Translations under genes and position numbers: made by a program | Shown: piece after piece, positions 24,212 to 31,863 of the stretch | Numbering within the stretch: position 1 is the stretch's first letter | Layout of the letters: each line of letters opens with the position of its first letter | Origin: a virus | Direction: 5' to 3' (one strand) | IMG/VR virus record: IMGVR_UViG_3300030114_000014 | Location: 1-57,859 of that record | DNA: 57,859 bases | The notes under the pieces: model-generated | Seen by the model: only the letters and a program-made list of their open reading frames with translations | Databases searched by the model: none | Told to the model about the DNA's origin: nothing

Positions 24212-24766
24212 CTAATAATTTCTTAATTCCCATATTATCAAATGTTCCCTATTTATTCCAACTGGTATCTCAAATAGGGAAAACTCTACCACCATTCCAA
24301 TTAATTCTTTACTGGCTATATAATCTATAACTTTTGATAGACCATATATCGATGGTTCTTTTCGCTCTCTCAAATCATGATTATAAATATGATAGACTGG
24401 CTCTTGCATCGCCAGTCTATTGGACATATTCTTTATATCACTAAGCGATGCCCTCATAACAAAATCCTTATCTATTTCTATATCTCCTTGCAGCACTAAT
24501 CTATCGTCTGCCAACGCTAGGCTTTCATAAACTGCAAACTTGGTGTAATTCTTACTTGCTTCTAGAATTTCTTCTCTAGTAAGCTTATATAGGAATTTAC
24601 CGGATGATACTGATTTATCTCTTATATTGTAATATTCAAAAACATTATCATCTAAGAACTTTTCAAGGTCTTCTGTCTTTGAATCTTTTGTAAATATTCC
24701 CTCTAGCATTCTATTTAATCCAAGTCTTTTTATTTCATAATCACTCTCATATTTATTTCTAATCAT
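24212..24766 (-). CDS. Hypothetical protein, 184 aa
   Basis: Not recognised. Soluble, mixed alpha/beta; overlaps the end of the sigma-factor gene by eight bases, suggesting coupled expression. Confidence 0.78.
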   Translation of the reverse strand: MIRNKYESDYEIKRLGLNRMLEGIFTKDSKTEDLEKFLDDNVFEYYNIRDKSVSSGKFLYKLTREEILEASKNYTKFAVYESLALADDRLVLQGDIEIDKDFVMRASLSDIKNMSNRLAMQEPVYHIYNHDLRERKEPSIYGLSKVIDYIASKELIGMVVEFSLFEIPVGINREHLIIWELRNY

Positions 24767-26204
24767 TACTTACTTTCCTTTCTGTATCATTCTTTAGATA
24801 GTTCACATAAGCCATACCTTTCATTGCTTTCATTAATTCTTGAAGTTCTTCGATTAGTTCTGGTATCTCTGATTCATCTATAATTATACTAGAACCATTA
24901 ATTTTTGCTGCTATCAATTCACCTGTAATATCATATTCACCAATATTACCTCGGAGAATAGATCTTAATTTTGATCTATTCTCCAGAATCTTTTGTCTAG
25001 GAACATCGCCATCATGGTCTTTCGCGTATTCATCCCATGTTTTAGGTTTATAGTCTCTCATAACAATATTGTCCTTTGATAGCGCAGGATTTCTATTTAT
25101 TGTTTTTGAAAGCTTTATATTATCACTAACAATCTCTTTAGAAATCCTATTATCAAGAATAGGATTCTCAACTACATTATTTTCTTCAGGTTTTTTATTA
25201 TTATCCATCTTATCAATTTCTTCAGGTTTTTTATTATTATCCATCTTATCAATTTCTTCTCTGATTTTCATTCTATTGATATAATTACCTATGGTTGCGT
25301 GAGCCAATCCGTATTTATCAGCTATTTTTTTAGCTGATGACCAACTGGTTCCGACAGCCATGCATTCCTTGAGTAATTGCTCTCTTGTTATTTTTGCATC
25401 TTCTTTTCTCACTTTAATATCCTCCCCCTCATCTTTCATTTCTTTCTCTTTGATTTTTACCATTTCCTCCTTTATTTTAAACTTAGAAATATAATTACCG
25501 ACAGTTAATCGGTTCGAGAATCCATAAGTATCAGCAATTATTTGTTGTGCTGTTTTGCTAGTGCCAAGAACTAAGCAATCTTTGAGTAATTGTTCTCTTG
25601 TTATTTTTAATTCGTGAGGCATATCATCATTCTCCATTCTACCCTTTATTGTTTTTAATGTTCTGCTATATATTCTTGATACGTAAGATTGGGACAAGCC
25701 TAACTTCTCCGATAATTGAAGCTGTGTCTTTTCATTAAAAGCAATCTCTGTCACTATCTCTTTATCTCTATCTGTTAGATTCTCTATTACTTCTTGTAAT
25801 TCAATACATTGATATTTTTGAACAACATCATCTTCTATATTGATACTGTCAGGAATAAAAGATTGTAACTCTTCCTCACTATCATCTTTTCCAAGTATTG
25901 TTCTATTAAGGCTATCACAAAAATAATTCTCTTTATTTTTTCTATTGTACATGAGAATTTCATTTTGCACTATTCTTGCTGCATATGTTAGGAATAATAT
26001 ATCCTTACTTACGTCATATTTATTATAAGCTTTTGTTAATCCTATTGATGCAATTTGGCATAAATCATCAAATTCATATTGTCTGAGCCATGATTGACAG
26101 GACTTATAGATGAAGTTTTTAAATTGTTCATAAACTTCATCTATAGACATTTCCCTTATTTCTTCCTTTGAATCTATCTTTAATTTTATAGATTTTCTCT
26201 CCAT
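24759..26204 (-). CDS. Phage RNA polymerase sigma factor with extra helix-turn-helix units, 481 aa
   Basis: Residues about 20-100 match sigma-70 region 2 (YEFDDLCQIASIGLTKAYNK, then an AARIVQNEILMYNRK segment). Residues about 150-198 match region 4 (LTDRDKEIVTEIAFNEKTQL, then the LGLSQSYVSRI recognition helix). Unusually, two further units follow, each ITREQLLK(D/E)C...IA(D/K)-YG-...GNYI, resembling homeodomain-like helix-turn-helix modules. A Lys/Asn/Glu linker with a perfect 36-bp tandem duplication and a roughly 130-residue C-terminal domain complete it. GGGGGAGGAA precedes MERKSIKL. It probably redirects host RNA polymerase to phage promoters, possibly the GTATAAGAYATTAAA boxes. Confidence 0.9.
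   Translation of the reverse strand: MERKSIKLKIDSKEEIREMSIDEVYEQFKNFIYKSCQSWLRQYEFDDLCQIASIGLTKAYNKYDVSKDILFLTYAARIVQNEILMYNRKNKENYFCDSLNRTILGKDDSEEELQSFIPDSINIEDDVVQKYQCIELQEVIENLTDRDKEIVTEIAFNEKTQLQLSEKLGLSQSYVSRIYSRTLKTIKGRMENDDMPHELKITREQLLKDCLVLGTSKTAQQIIADTYGFSNRLTVGNYISKFKIKEEMVKIKEKEMKDEGEDIKVRKEDAKITREQLLKECMAVGTSWSSAKKIADKYGLAHATIGNYINRMKIREEIDKMDNNKKPEEIDKMDNNKKPEENNVVENPILDNRISKEIVSDNIKLSKTINRNPALSKDNIVMRDYKPKTWDEYAKDHDGDVPRQKILENRSKLRSILRGNIGEYDITGELIAAKINGSSIIIDESEIPELIEELQELMKAMKGMAYVNYLKNDTERKVSND
25181..25252. repeat. Perfect 36-bp tandem duplication inside the sigma gene
   Basis: 25181-25216 and 25217-25252 are identical and encode two copies of a 12-residue unit (EEIDKMDNNKKP). 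In-frame, so a flexible linker of variable length. Confidence 0.9.
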
Positions 26205-26222
26205 TTCCTCCCCCAATATGTT

Positions 26223-26612
26223 TTATTTTTCAGGTTCTTCCAAGTGCTTGATGTCAGGAGTATGAGTGTCTTGCTTCTCACATTCTCTTAGCATTTGCAA
26301 TAATGTTACTTCTCTACGATCTTTAGGTTGAATATAATGACATACTGGTTTCATTTCCATTTCATTGTAATAATATTTACACTTGTTTCCAATATATTTA
26401 TTTTTTGAAGTTTCCATTTTTATATCAAATTTATCTGCTTTTAATTCATATTTAGTTAGGAGCTCTTTAACTCTTTTATCTTCGATGAAGAAATTCACAT
26501 CTGTTATTATTGCTATCTCCTTATCAATAGCAAGCCTATCTATTATTTGTTGCCAAACATCTTTAACAATTATATCTAACTCTTTTACAAATTCTTCGTT
26601 ATTATTTTTCAT
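26223..26612 (-). CDS. Hypothetical protein, 129 aa
   Basis: Not recognised. Helical N-terminus (ELDIIVKDVWQQIIDRLAID), mixed C-terminal part. Lies just upstream of the sigma gene, same operon. Confidence 0.75.
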   Translation of the reverse strand: MKNNNEEFVKELDIIVKDVWQQIIDRLAIDKEIAIITDVNFFIEDKRVKELLTKYELKADKFDIKMETSKNKYIGNKCKYYYNEMEMKPVCHYIQPKDRREVTLLQMLRECEKQDTHTPDIKHLEEPEK

Positions 26613-27183
26613 TATTCTTCACCTCATCAACTTTCTTATAATTTTCAAGTGGACACCAATCGGGAATATAATTATCCTTGAGTTCAAAGTTTTCTTCATC
26701 ATGAGATAAATCTAAATCAAGGTTATCACAAACTCCAAGATTTCTACGTTTACTTCTAAGTTGCATATATGGGCATTTTTTACATTCATGAATCTGTATC
26801 ATCTTAGTTGGTTTTTCTTCATCCAATGACAGTGTGAATGTTATGCTATTAGGGCAATAGTGATATATTTGATCATTCTCAACATAATAATAATCATTAG
26901 GATTAAAATCAATTAAATTCGATATATCAACTAAATACAATTCCTTATCGCCATAATAAAAATGTATATTAGCAGTATCTTTATCTCCATCAACTTTTGC
27001 GCTTATTCCATCATCAAGTCTACCCTGACTAATAATACTTTTTAGAAACGAATTAAGATTTGAACTTATACATGCCAAAGTATCGCTAGTCATCGGCTTA
27101 TTAACGAATTGATTTGTTATCCCCCGTATTCGGTTACGTATTTCTTTAATAATTTCTTCACTATCTTTTACTATATTCATCAT
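26602..27183 (-). CDS. Hypothetical Cys-containing protein, 193 aa
   Basis: Not recognised. C-terminal half has HECKKCPYMQLRSKRRNLGV with CDN and WCPLEN, a Cys pattern reminiscent of small metal-bound domains. First gene of the sigma-factor operon; GGGGGATCATCAAA upstream of the start. Confidence 0.75.
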   Translation of the reverse strand: MMNIVKDSEEIIKEIRNRIRGITNQFVNKPMTSDTLACISSNLNSFLKSIISQGRLDDGISAKVDGDKDTANIHFYYGDKELYLVDISNLIDFNPNDYYYVENDQIYHYCPNSITFTLSLDEEKPTKMIQIHECKKCPYMQLRSKRRNLGVCDNLDLDLSHDEENFELKDNYIPDWCPLENYKKVDEVKNNEK

Positions 27184-27218
27184 TTTGATGATCCCCCATT
27201 CTTTTATTTTGTATATAA

Positions 27219-27254
27219 AAATAAGATAAGCTATAATTATAGCTTATCTTATTG
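27219..27254. terminator. Palindromic terminator
   Basis: Perfect palindrome centred on AGCTATAATTATAGCT between 26602-27183 and 27260-28159; ends the amylase-like gene. Confidence 0.65.
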
Positions 27255-27259
27255 AATTT

Positions 27260-28159
27260 TCAATACTTTTCATTTATTTCTCTTATTCTATTATCTGTCC
27301 AAGTATCATCAAATTGTCTTGGATAAAATAAAACATGGCTCTCTTTGTTATCTTGCAATAAATTGGACCACTCATTAATAGTCATATCTCTAGTTAAATT
27401 AGATAACTTATTAAATGTTAAGTCCTCGTCATGACTAAACGACCACAATATTAATTTATTCTTATCACTGCCATATCCATCTGTTCCCACATTTATATAT
27501 TTAGTATACCTATCAACAGTTTCTTTGTCTGCCATTATAACTTCACCATAGACAAATAAATCCCTACCTTTTAATCCCGACAGTATCATTGGCCAAAAAT
27601 TAGACCCATCAAAATCATCAGGCAATTCTATGTGCTTAGCTGCATCGAATCTAAATCCTTTTACTCCACATCCAAGTAAGTCATGAAGATATCTAATCAT
27701 AATAAATTGAAGTTCCTCATTACTTGTATTTAAATCAGGTAGATTTATTCCCCAATGAGTAACTTGCCACCTATCGTTATAATTTTCTATACCTCTTCGT
27801 TCATGAAAAAAATTAGGATTGTTTCTGATTGATGGATCTACATTTTCGTGAGGGATAAATGAATTTAAGCCATCACCTGCATTAGCGACATGATTGAAAA
27901 CCACATCAACTATAATTCTAATACCGTATTCATTTGCCTTTTCGCAAAGTTCTCTTAAATCATTTTCATTCCCTAAAAAATTACCAATCCTAAAATTGGT
28001 AGGTTGGTAATAAATCCACCAGGGACCAATCCACTGTTTCGTTCCTTGAAGCGGACTTACTTGTATAATTGTAAAACCTTGACTAGCTATTTTTCTTAAG
28101 TTATCTATAATATCACTTATCCTCCAGTTAAAAGCTTGAAATATTTTTTCTCTCTTCAT
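27260..28159 (-). CDS. GH13 alpha-amylase-like protein, 299 aa
   Basis: Carries the GH13 conserved regions: DVVFNH (residues 85-90), GFRFDAAKHI with nucleophile D172, YGEV with acid/base E206, and FSHDED with H243-D244. N-terminal FQAFNWRISDIIDNLRKIA is the usual first strand and helix of the barrel. At 299 residues it lacks the C-terminal beta domain and any signal peptide, so it acts in the cytoplasm if active, perhaps on host glycogen or maltodextrins. Strikingly unusual phage cargo. It has its own box, leader hairpins and terminator. Confidence 0.88.
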   Translation of the reverse strand: MKREKIFQAFNWRISDIIDNLRKIASQGFTIIQVSPLQGTKQWIGPWWIYYQPTNFRIGNFLGNENDLRELCEKANEYGIRIIVDVVFNHVANAGDGLNSFIPHENVDPSIRNNPNFFHERRGIENYNDRWQVTHWGINLPDLNTSNEELQFIMIRYLHDLLGCGVKGFRFDAAKHIELPDDFDGSNFWPMILSGLKGRDLFVYGEVIMADKETVDRYTKYINVGTDGYGSDKNKLILWSFSHDEDLTFNKLSNLTRDMTINEWSNLLQDNKESHVLFYPRQFDDTWTDNRIREINEKY

Positions 28160-28176
28160 TCTCACTCTAACTCCTT

Positions 28177-28208
28177 CATAATATTAGTTCATTTACTAAT
28201 ATTATGAA
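28177..28208. promoter_or_regulatory. Leader inverted repeat of the amylase-like gene
   Basis: 13-bp inverted repeat (TCATAATATTAGT / ACTAATATTATGA) directly upstream of AAGGAG and the start at 28159; a second small hairpin (CTTGAA/TTCAAG) lies nearer the box. Could control translation or mRNA stability. Confidence 0.5.
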
Positions 28209-28237
28209 ATAAAGCTTGAAATACTTCAAGTCTTTTA

Positions 28238-28252
28238 TTTAATATCTTATAC
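28238..28252 (-). promoter_or_regulatory. Box GTATAAGAYATTAAA
   Basis: Exact copy 79 bases before 27260-28159, with two hairpins in the leader. Confidence 0.7.
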
Positions 28253-28267
28253 TAATAAAAAATATTA

Positions 28268-28288
28268 ATGGGGATTTATCCCCATTAA
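28268..28288. terminator. Hairpin terminator
   Basis: AATGGGGATTTATCCCCATT, after the stop of 28289-28474. Confidence 0.55.
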
Positions 28289-28474
28289 TCATAATTCTTC
28301 AATCATTAATTCTTTTTTATATTCTATGTAATCTAACTTATCTAATGTCTTTGTACATTTACCATTTCTTGTTAATAATCTAATTTTACTATCAAACCTA
28401 TTATGTATATCTTCCAATTTATTCATCTTTGTTTCATATTCTTCAAATTCATTTTTATTTATTTCGTATCCCAT
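28289..28474 (-). CDS. Small coiled-coil protein, 61 aa
   Basis: MGYEINKNEFEEYETKMNKL and further charged helix; no TM. Own box 19 bases upstream. Function unknown. Confidence 0.72.
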   Translation of the reverse strand: MGYEINKNEFEEYETKMNKLEDIHNRFDSKIRLLTRNGKCTKTLDKLDYIEYKKELMIEEL

Positions 28475-28492
28475 ATTATCTACTCCGTTCTT

Positions 28493-28507
28493 TTTAATAT
28501 CTTATAC
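28493..28507 (-). promoter_or_regulatory. Box GTATAAGAYATTAAA
   Basis: Exact copy 19 bases before 28289-28474. Confidence 0.75.
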
Positions 28508-28515
28508 GAGAATAT

Positions 28516-28540
28516 TGTGAGGGATTTTAACCCCTCACCT
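28516..28540. terminator. Hairpin terminator
   Basis: GTGAGGGATTTTAACCCCTCAC, past the stop of 28540-28671. Confidence 0.55.
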
Positions 28541-28671
28541 TAATTTTTTATATTTTCTTTTATTTTTCTTTTTGCTTTTTCTGACATATGATATGCCCCT
28601 GCCATCACTAAATTTGCTACTACTATTGCTATTCCTATTTCTATTCCTGCTACTATTCCTCTTTTAATCAT
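28540..28671 (-). CDS. Single-TM micropeptide, 43 aa
   Basis: MIKRGIVAGIEIGIAIVVAN with a short basic tail. AAGGAGA nine bases before the ATG at 28671. Co-transcribed with 28673-28768. Confidence 0.65.
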   Translation of the reverse strand: MIKRGIVAGIEIGIAIVVANLVMAGAYHMSEKAKRKIKENIKN

Positions 28672-28672
28672 C

Positions 28673-28768
28673 TTAATCATTCTCCTTCTTATTTTTAATA
28701 TATTTTGTTGCTATACTAACCACTATTAAAACCATTATCGTTGCTATCATCCTTTCCATTATAATCAT
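28673..28768 (-). CDS. Single-TM micropeptide, 31 aa
   Basis: MIIMERMIATIMVLIVVSIA and a charged tail; an inner ATG at 28759 is an alternative start. Own box 18 bases upstream of 28768. Confidence 0.55.
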   Translation of the reverse strand: MIIMERMIATIMVLIVVSIATKYIKNKKEND

Positions 28769-28785
28769 TCCCTTTTATTTTATTG

Positions 28786-28800
28786 TTTAATGTCTTATAC
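28786..28800 (-). promoter_or_regulatory. Box GTATAAGAYATTAAA
   Basis: Exact copy 18 bases before 28673-28768. Confidence 0.75.
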
Positions 28801-28844
28801 TATAAATAGATTAAAGATTAAAGAATAAAAAGGAGGATCATATT

Positions 28845-30035
28845 ATGGGTTTCAACGAATACAAAAATTTAATCACAGGAAAGACATTGAAAAAGGCAAA
28901 AGGAGCGCTCAATAAAGCAGAGGGAGCATTAGATAAAGCATCAACAAGACTTACTGATCCAGCAAATGGAAGCAAAAATTTATCTAATCAAGGAGCTCAC
29001 ATGCAAAGAATAAGCGATATAGCTGATAAAGCTAAAGCTAAAGCTGACAGTACAAGTTCTGCGACAAAGAACGCAAGGGTGGCTACTGGAGTAGGTGCAG
29101 CAAGTCTTGCAGGTGCAACTGGAGCAGGATATGCTGCTGGAAGTAAAAAACAAAAAACGGCTAGCGATATAATCGAAGATCAATTCGAAAAAATTGCAAG
29201 AGATAGAGATGATGATACTGAAACTAGAATGTGGAGAGATAGAATTGCTCCAGAATTCGGAAGAGGCTTTAAAACTTTCGGAGCAATGTTACCTGTTGGA
29301 ATAGCAATGATGGCGCATTCTCATAGTAAAGGAAATATGGGTCAGTTAAGTGCAAAGCAATTAGGAGTATTGGGGATAGGTAGTGCTGGAGCAAATGCAG
29401 CATTTAGGGCTCACGATACTAATAAGTTGCATGAAAAATATATCGGAGGAAAAGCAGGCAAGGAAGAGCACTTAAAAACACAATTAGGTGGTGCTGCTAA
29501 TTATGCTGCTAGTGGATTAAGTCAACATGCTCCTGGTATGGGATTAGTAGGATTAGCAGCAAGTCTTGGAACAACACCAGAAGCTGTAATTCAAAAGAAA
29601 AGAAGAAGAGCATTAGCTGAAAAAGAAGCAAGCACTGTAGTTAGTGATACTTTTGAAAAAATCGCTCAAGCTACAATTACACTAAATGAAGAAAGAGAAA
29701 GAGGCTTGAAATCGCCAGTACCTAAAGCTGAAATCACAAAAAAAGAAGAAGCTGCAAGAAGTGTAACTTCTCCAATTGCGAAAGCTACTATCACGAAAAA
29801 GGAAGAAGAACATCATGGATTAAATCATAAGCTTGGCAAAGCTGAAAGTGTAAGAAAAGAAGAAGCTGAAAAAGGATTAGATCATAAACTTTCTAAAGCT
29901 ACAATTGTAAAAAATGAAGAAGCTGAAAGAGGTAAGAAAAATAACTTAACTCATGGAGCAGGTGTTATATCTACAAAAAAAGCTTTAGCAAAAACAGCTA
30001 TGGATATAGTTAATGACATAATTGAAAAGAAATAA
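28845..30035 (+). CDS. Putative virion protein with repeats and EKIA motifs, 396 aa
   Basis: N-terminus (MGFNEYKNLITGKTLKKAKG) is homologous to 19761-20084, including the NARVATGVGAA hydrophobic module and KTASDIIEDQFEKIAR. A second segment has ASTVVSDTFEKIAQ, and the end TAMDIVNDIIEKK. Residues about 285-375 hold four repeats of roughly 22 residues (variants of KATITKKEEEHHGLNHKLG). The [AS]-x-x-[VI]-x-[ND]-x-[FI]-EK unit before each EKIA recurs in other plus genes. AAAGGAGGATCATATT precedes the ATG. Internal virion protein inferred. Confidence 0.85.
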   Translation: MGFNEYKNLITGKTLKKAKGALNKAEGALDKASTRLTDPANGSKNLSNQGAHMQRISDIADKAKAKADSTSSATKNARVATGVGAASLAGATGAGYAAGSKKQKTASDIIEDQFEKIARDRDDDTETRMWRDRIAPEFGRGFKTFGAMLPVGIAMMAHSHSKGNMGQLSAKQLGVLGIGSAGANAAFRAHDTNKLHEKYIGGKAGKEEHLKTQLGGAANYAASGLSQHAPGMGLVGLAASLGTTPEAVIQKKRRRALAEKEASTVVSDTFEKIAQATITLNEERERGLKSPVPKAEITKKEEAARSVTSPIAKATITKKEEEHHGLNHKLGKAESVRKEEAEKGLDHKLSKATIVKNEEAERGKKNNLTHGAGVISTKKALAKTAMDIVNDIIEKK

Positions 30036-30060
30036 AGAGTTGGGCATTGCCCAACTCTTT
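30034..30060. terminator. Bidirectional terminator
   Basis: AAGAGTTGGGC-ATT-GCCCAACTCTT between 28845 and 30059. Confidence 0.75.
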
Positions 30061-30208
30061 ATTTCTTTATTGAATCTCTATATTTACTTATTTCTTCGCC
30101 TTGTGCGATTAAATAGTATTTCTGAAACATCACTCCTTCTATTTTTCTGTATGCTACTATTCCTAGTATTCCTAATCCCAATACTATTGCTACTGTTTTG
30201 TTTTTCAT
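30059..30208 (-). CDS. Small single-TM protein, 49 aa
   Basis: MKNKTVAIVLGLGILGIVAY then a charged tail. GAGGTGAAATTA precedes the ATG at 30208. Own box 26 bases upstream. Part of the small-membrane-protein family. Confidence 0.72.
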   Translation of the reverse strand: MKNKTVAIVLGLGILGIVAYRKIEGVMFQKYYLIAQGEEISKYRDSIKK

Positions 30209-30233
30209 TAATTTCACCTCTTTCTATATCTTG

Positions 30234-30248
30234 TTTAATATCTTATAC
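30234..30248 (-). promoter_or_regulatory. Box GTATAAGAYATTAAA
   Basis: Exact copy 26 bases before 30059-30208. Confidence 0.75.
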
Positions 30249-30278
30249 TATAAATATAAAACATTAGGAGGAGAATAT

Positions 30279-31214
30279 ATGAATTATAGAAATCAAATAG
30301 AAAAAACAGCAGTAGAATATACAAAAAAACAACTTGCGAAAAAGTGGGGAGTTTCTGTAGATGAAATTTCAAATAAAGATCTCGACTATGCTGAAAAAGA
30401 ACATAATAAAAAAGTTGCTAAGGGTGGAGCAGGAATTGTTGGTGGAGCAGTCGGAGCAAACGTTATAAATAAGGCAAGGCAAGAAGGAATGCTAGATGGT
30501 GTAGTTAGAAGATATCACAATACGAAGAAAGATAATGTTAGTGGAATCAAAGAACATGGAATATTATCAAATAAAGCTATGGACCCTGATAACCTAACTT
30601 CTATGGCAGCAGGTATAGGAAAAGAAGAACAAGCAGGTAAAACTTATATGGCGAAAAAGAAAGGTGTAGCTGATGGAATAGGAATGAGAAGAGATCAAAT
30701 TGATAACGGAAGACTTATGCCAGATCTTTTTGGTGCAAAGAAAACTCAAGAAACACTAAAAGTTAATATTCCTGTTAAGGATTATAAGGGTATGCATAAA
30801 GTAGACAATCCAGAATTAATGGGAGCTAAGAATGCTAAAGAATTTCAAAAAATTCTTCAAAAGAAAGTGGATGGCAATATCATGTATATGGGTCAAAAAA
30901 TTCCTATGAATGTAGCTAGAAGTGGATTTAATCAGTTAGGTCCACAAACAGATGTTATTCAAGGAGATATAGCATCAAAATATGTAAAGGGTGGAAAGGG
31001 TTATGAGAAACAAACATTAAAAGGTATTGGTCGGTTCATAAAGGAAAACCCTAAACATTTTGCTAAAGGTCTTGGACATGTAGGATTAGGAGCAATCCCA
31101 ATAGCTATAGGGGGAAAACTGTTAGCTGATTCTTTCAAAAAGACAAAAAATCCTCATCACAAAGAAGCAAATGAAATCATCGAAGAATGTTTTGAAAAAA
31201 TTGCAGGAAAATAA
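30279..31214 (+). CDS. Virion-tagged protein with ADP-ribosyltransferase-like region, 311 aa
   Basis: Starts MNYRNQIEKTAVEY, the N-terminal EKxA tag, and ends ANEIIEECFEKIAGK, a C-terminal copy. The middle (RYHNTKKDNVSGIKEHGILS, later GKTYMAKKKGVADG, then VIQGDIASKYV) follows the pattern of small ART-like domains: a YHxT start, an I-xxxGI helix, an aromatic strand and a closing GDI strand. Tag and domain resemble T4 Alt in concept. The ART call is by motif shape only. A glycine-rich hydrophobic stretch lies near residue 270. AGGAGGAGAATAT precedes the ATG. Confidence 0.8.
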   Translation: MNYRNQIEKTAVEYTKKQLAKKWGVSVDEISNKDLDYAEKEHNKKVAKGGAGIVGGAVGANVINKARQEGMLDGVVRRYHNTKKDNVSGIKEHGILSNKAMDPDNLTSMAAGIGKEEQAGKTYMAKKKGVADGIGMRRDQIDNGRLMPDLFGAKKTQETLKVNIPVKDYKGMHKVDNPELMGAKNAKEFQKILQKKVDGNIMYMGQKIPMNVARSGFNQLGPQTDVIQGDIASKYVKGGKGYEKQTLKGIGRFIKENPKHFAKGLGHVGLGAIPIAIGGKLLADSFKKTKNPHHKEANEIIEECFEKIAGK

Positions 31215-31237
31215 TTTGTGGGCTTTCGCCCACTTCT
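31215..31237. terminator. Intrinsic terminator GTGGGC...GCCCAC
   Basis: GTGGGC-TTTC-GCCCAC between converging 30279 and 31237. Confidence 0.7.
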
Positions 31238-31575
31238 TATTTATTAATTTCCTCATGTTCTGTTACATAATTATATGCTTGCTCTAAACTATCATATTCA
31301 TCTCTAATTTCTCCATCTTTTATAAACGTTATTGATCCATTATCACTCTTTGCTATTTTAATTTCATATTTTTCTGCATGTCTATTTAATTCCTCATTCA
31401 TTTTATGATCTTCACTTGCCTTTTTAATTACTTGACTTAAATCTCCTAAACCTTCTTGTGTCATTGTTTCATTAATTCCTTTAATTGCTTTCTTTGTTAT
31501 CATCATTCCTGCTATTGTTCCTACTACTGTTAATCCTCCGATTACTGCTAAACTGTTTACTATAAATTTTTTCAT
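31237..31575 (-). CDS. Small single-TM protein, 112 aa
   Basis: MKKFIVNSLAVIGGLTVVGT and further hydrophobic residues to about 30, then a charged helical region and a beta-like end (SITFIKDGEIRDEYDSLEQA). The last 45 residues resemble small self-contained domains of unknown role. Start at 31575 after GAGAGTGATAAAC. Confidence 0.82.
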   Translation of the reverse strand: MKKFIVNSLAVIGGLTVVGTIAGMMITKKAIKGINETMTQEGLGDLSQVIKKASEDHKMNEELNRHAEKYEIKIAKSDNGSITFIKDGEIRDEYDSLEQAYNYVTEHEEINK

Positions 31576-31603
31576 GTTTATCACTCTCTCTTTCTGTTTT
31601 TTA

Positions 31604-31618
31604 TTTAATATCTTATAC
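31604..31618 (-). promoter_or_regulatory. Box GTATAAGAYATTAAA
   Basis: Exact copy 29 bases before 31237-31575. Confidence 0.75.
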
Positions 31619-31646
31619 CCTATTTATACTATTTTAAAAAATAGTA

Positions 31647-31676
31647 TTGACAAAGTATTTTTAGAAATGATATATT
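31647..31676 (+). promoter_or_regulatory. SigA-type promoter of the tRNA cluster
   Basis: TTGACA at 31647-31652, 18-base spacer, TATATT at 31671-31676 (TATTAT at 31673 also possible). Consensus -35; it reads into the tRNA cluster. Confidence 0.7.
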
Positions 31677-31684
31677 ATTATACA

Positions 31685-31779
31685 TGATGTGGGAACGCGA
31701 TATAGTCAGAGGAGAGGCTTTGCAATTTCTAGAATTGTATATCTTGATATTTACTGGTTCGAATCCAGTCATTTCTGCA
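31685..31779 (+). tRNA. Atypical tRNA-like element, anticodon loop CTA
   Basis: T-arm ACTGG-TTCGAAT-CCAGT is perfect. A clean anticodon arm GCAAT-TTCTAGA-ATTGT (31722-31738) puts CTA at the anticodon, which would read UAG. D-arm AGTC-AGAGGAGA-GGCT is plausible. A 13-nt variable region can fold. The acceptor (TGATGTG / CATTTCT) has two mismatches, and about ten extra bases precede the D-arm. Could be a decayed tRNA or an amber suppressor. Confidence 0.4.
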
Positions 31780-31784
31780 TTATA

Positions 31785-31855
31785 GGGACTATAGCTCAAA
31801 CGGTAGAGCACAGGCCGTAAGCCTGGTGTTGATGGTTCGATTCCATCTAGCCCCA
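31785..31855 (+). tRNA. tRNA-like, apparent anticodon GTA
   Basis: Acceptor GGGACTA/TAGCCCC (one mismatch), D-stem GCTC/GAGC, T-arm GATGG-TTCGATT-CCATC. Anticodon loop CCGTAAG gives GTA (Tyr), but position 33 is C and the variable loop is short, unlike bacterial tRNA-Tyr. Identity uncertain. Confidence 0.65.
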
Positions 31856-31863
31856 CTATTTTA

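Noticed and set aside
14996-31237. Recurring GAGGGC-TTTC-GCCCTC hairpins as a mobile repeat or CRISPR-like array
   Set aside because: They lie at gene ends followed by T tracts with irregular spacing; they are terminators.
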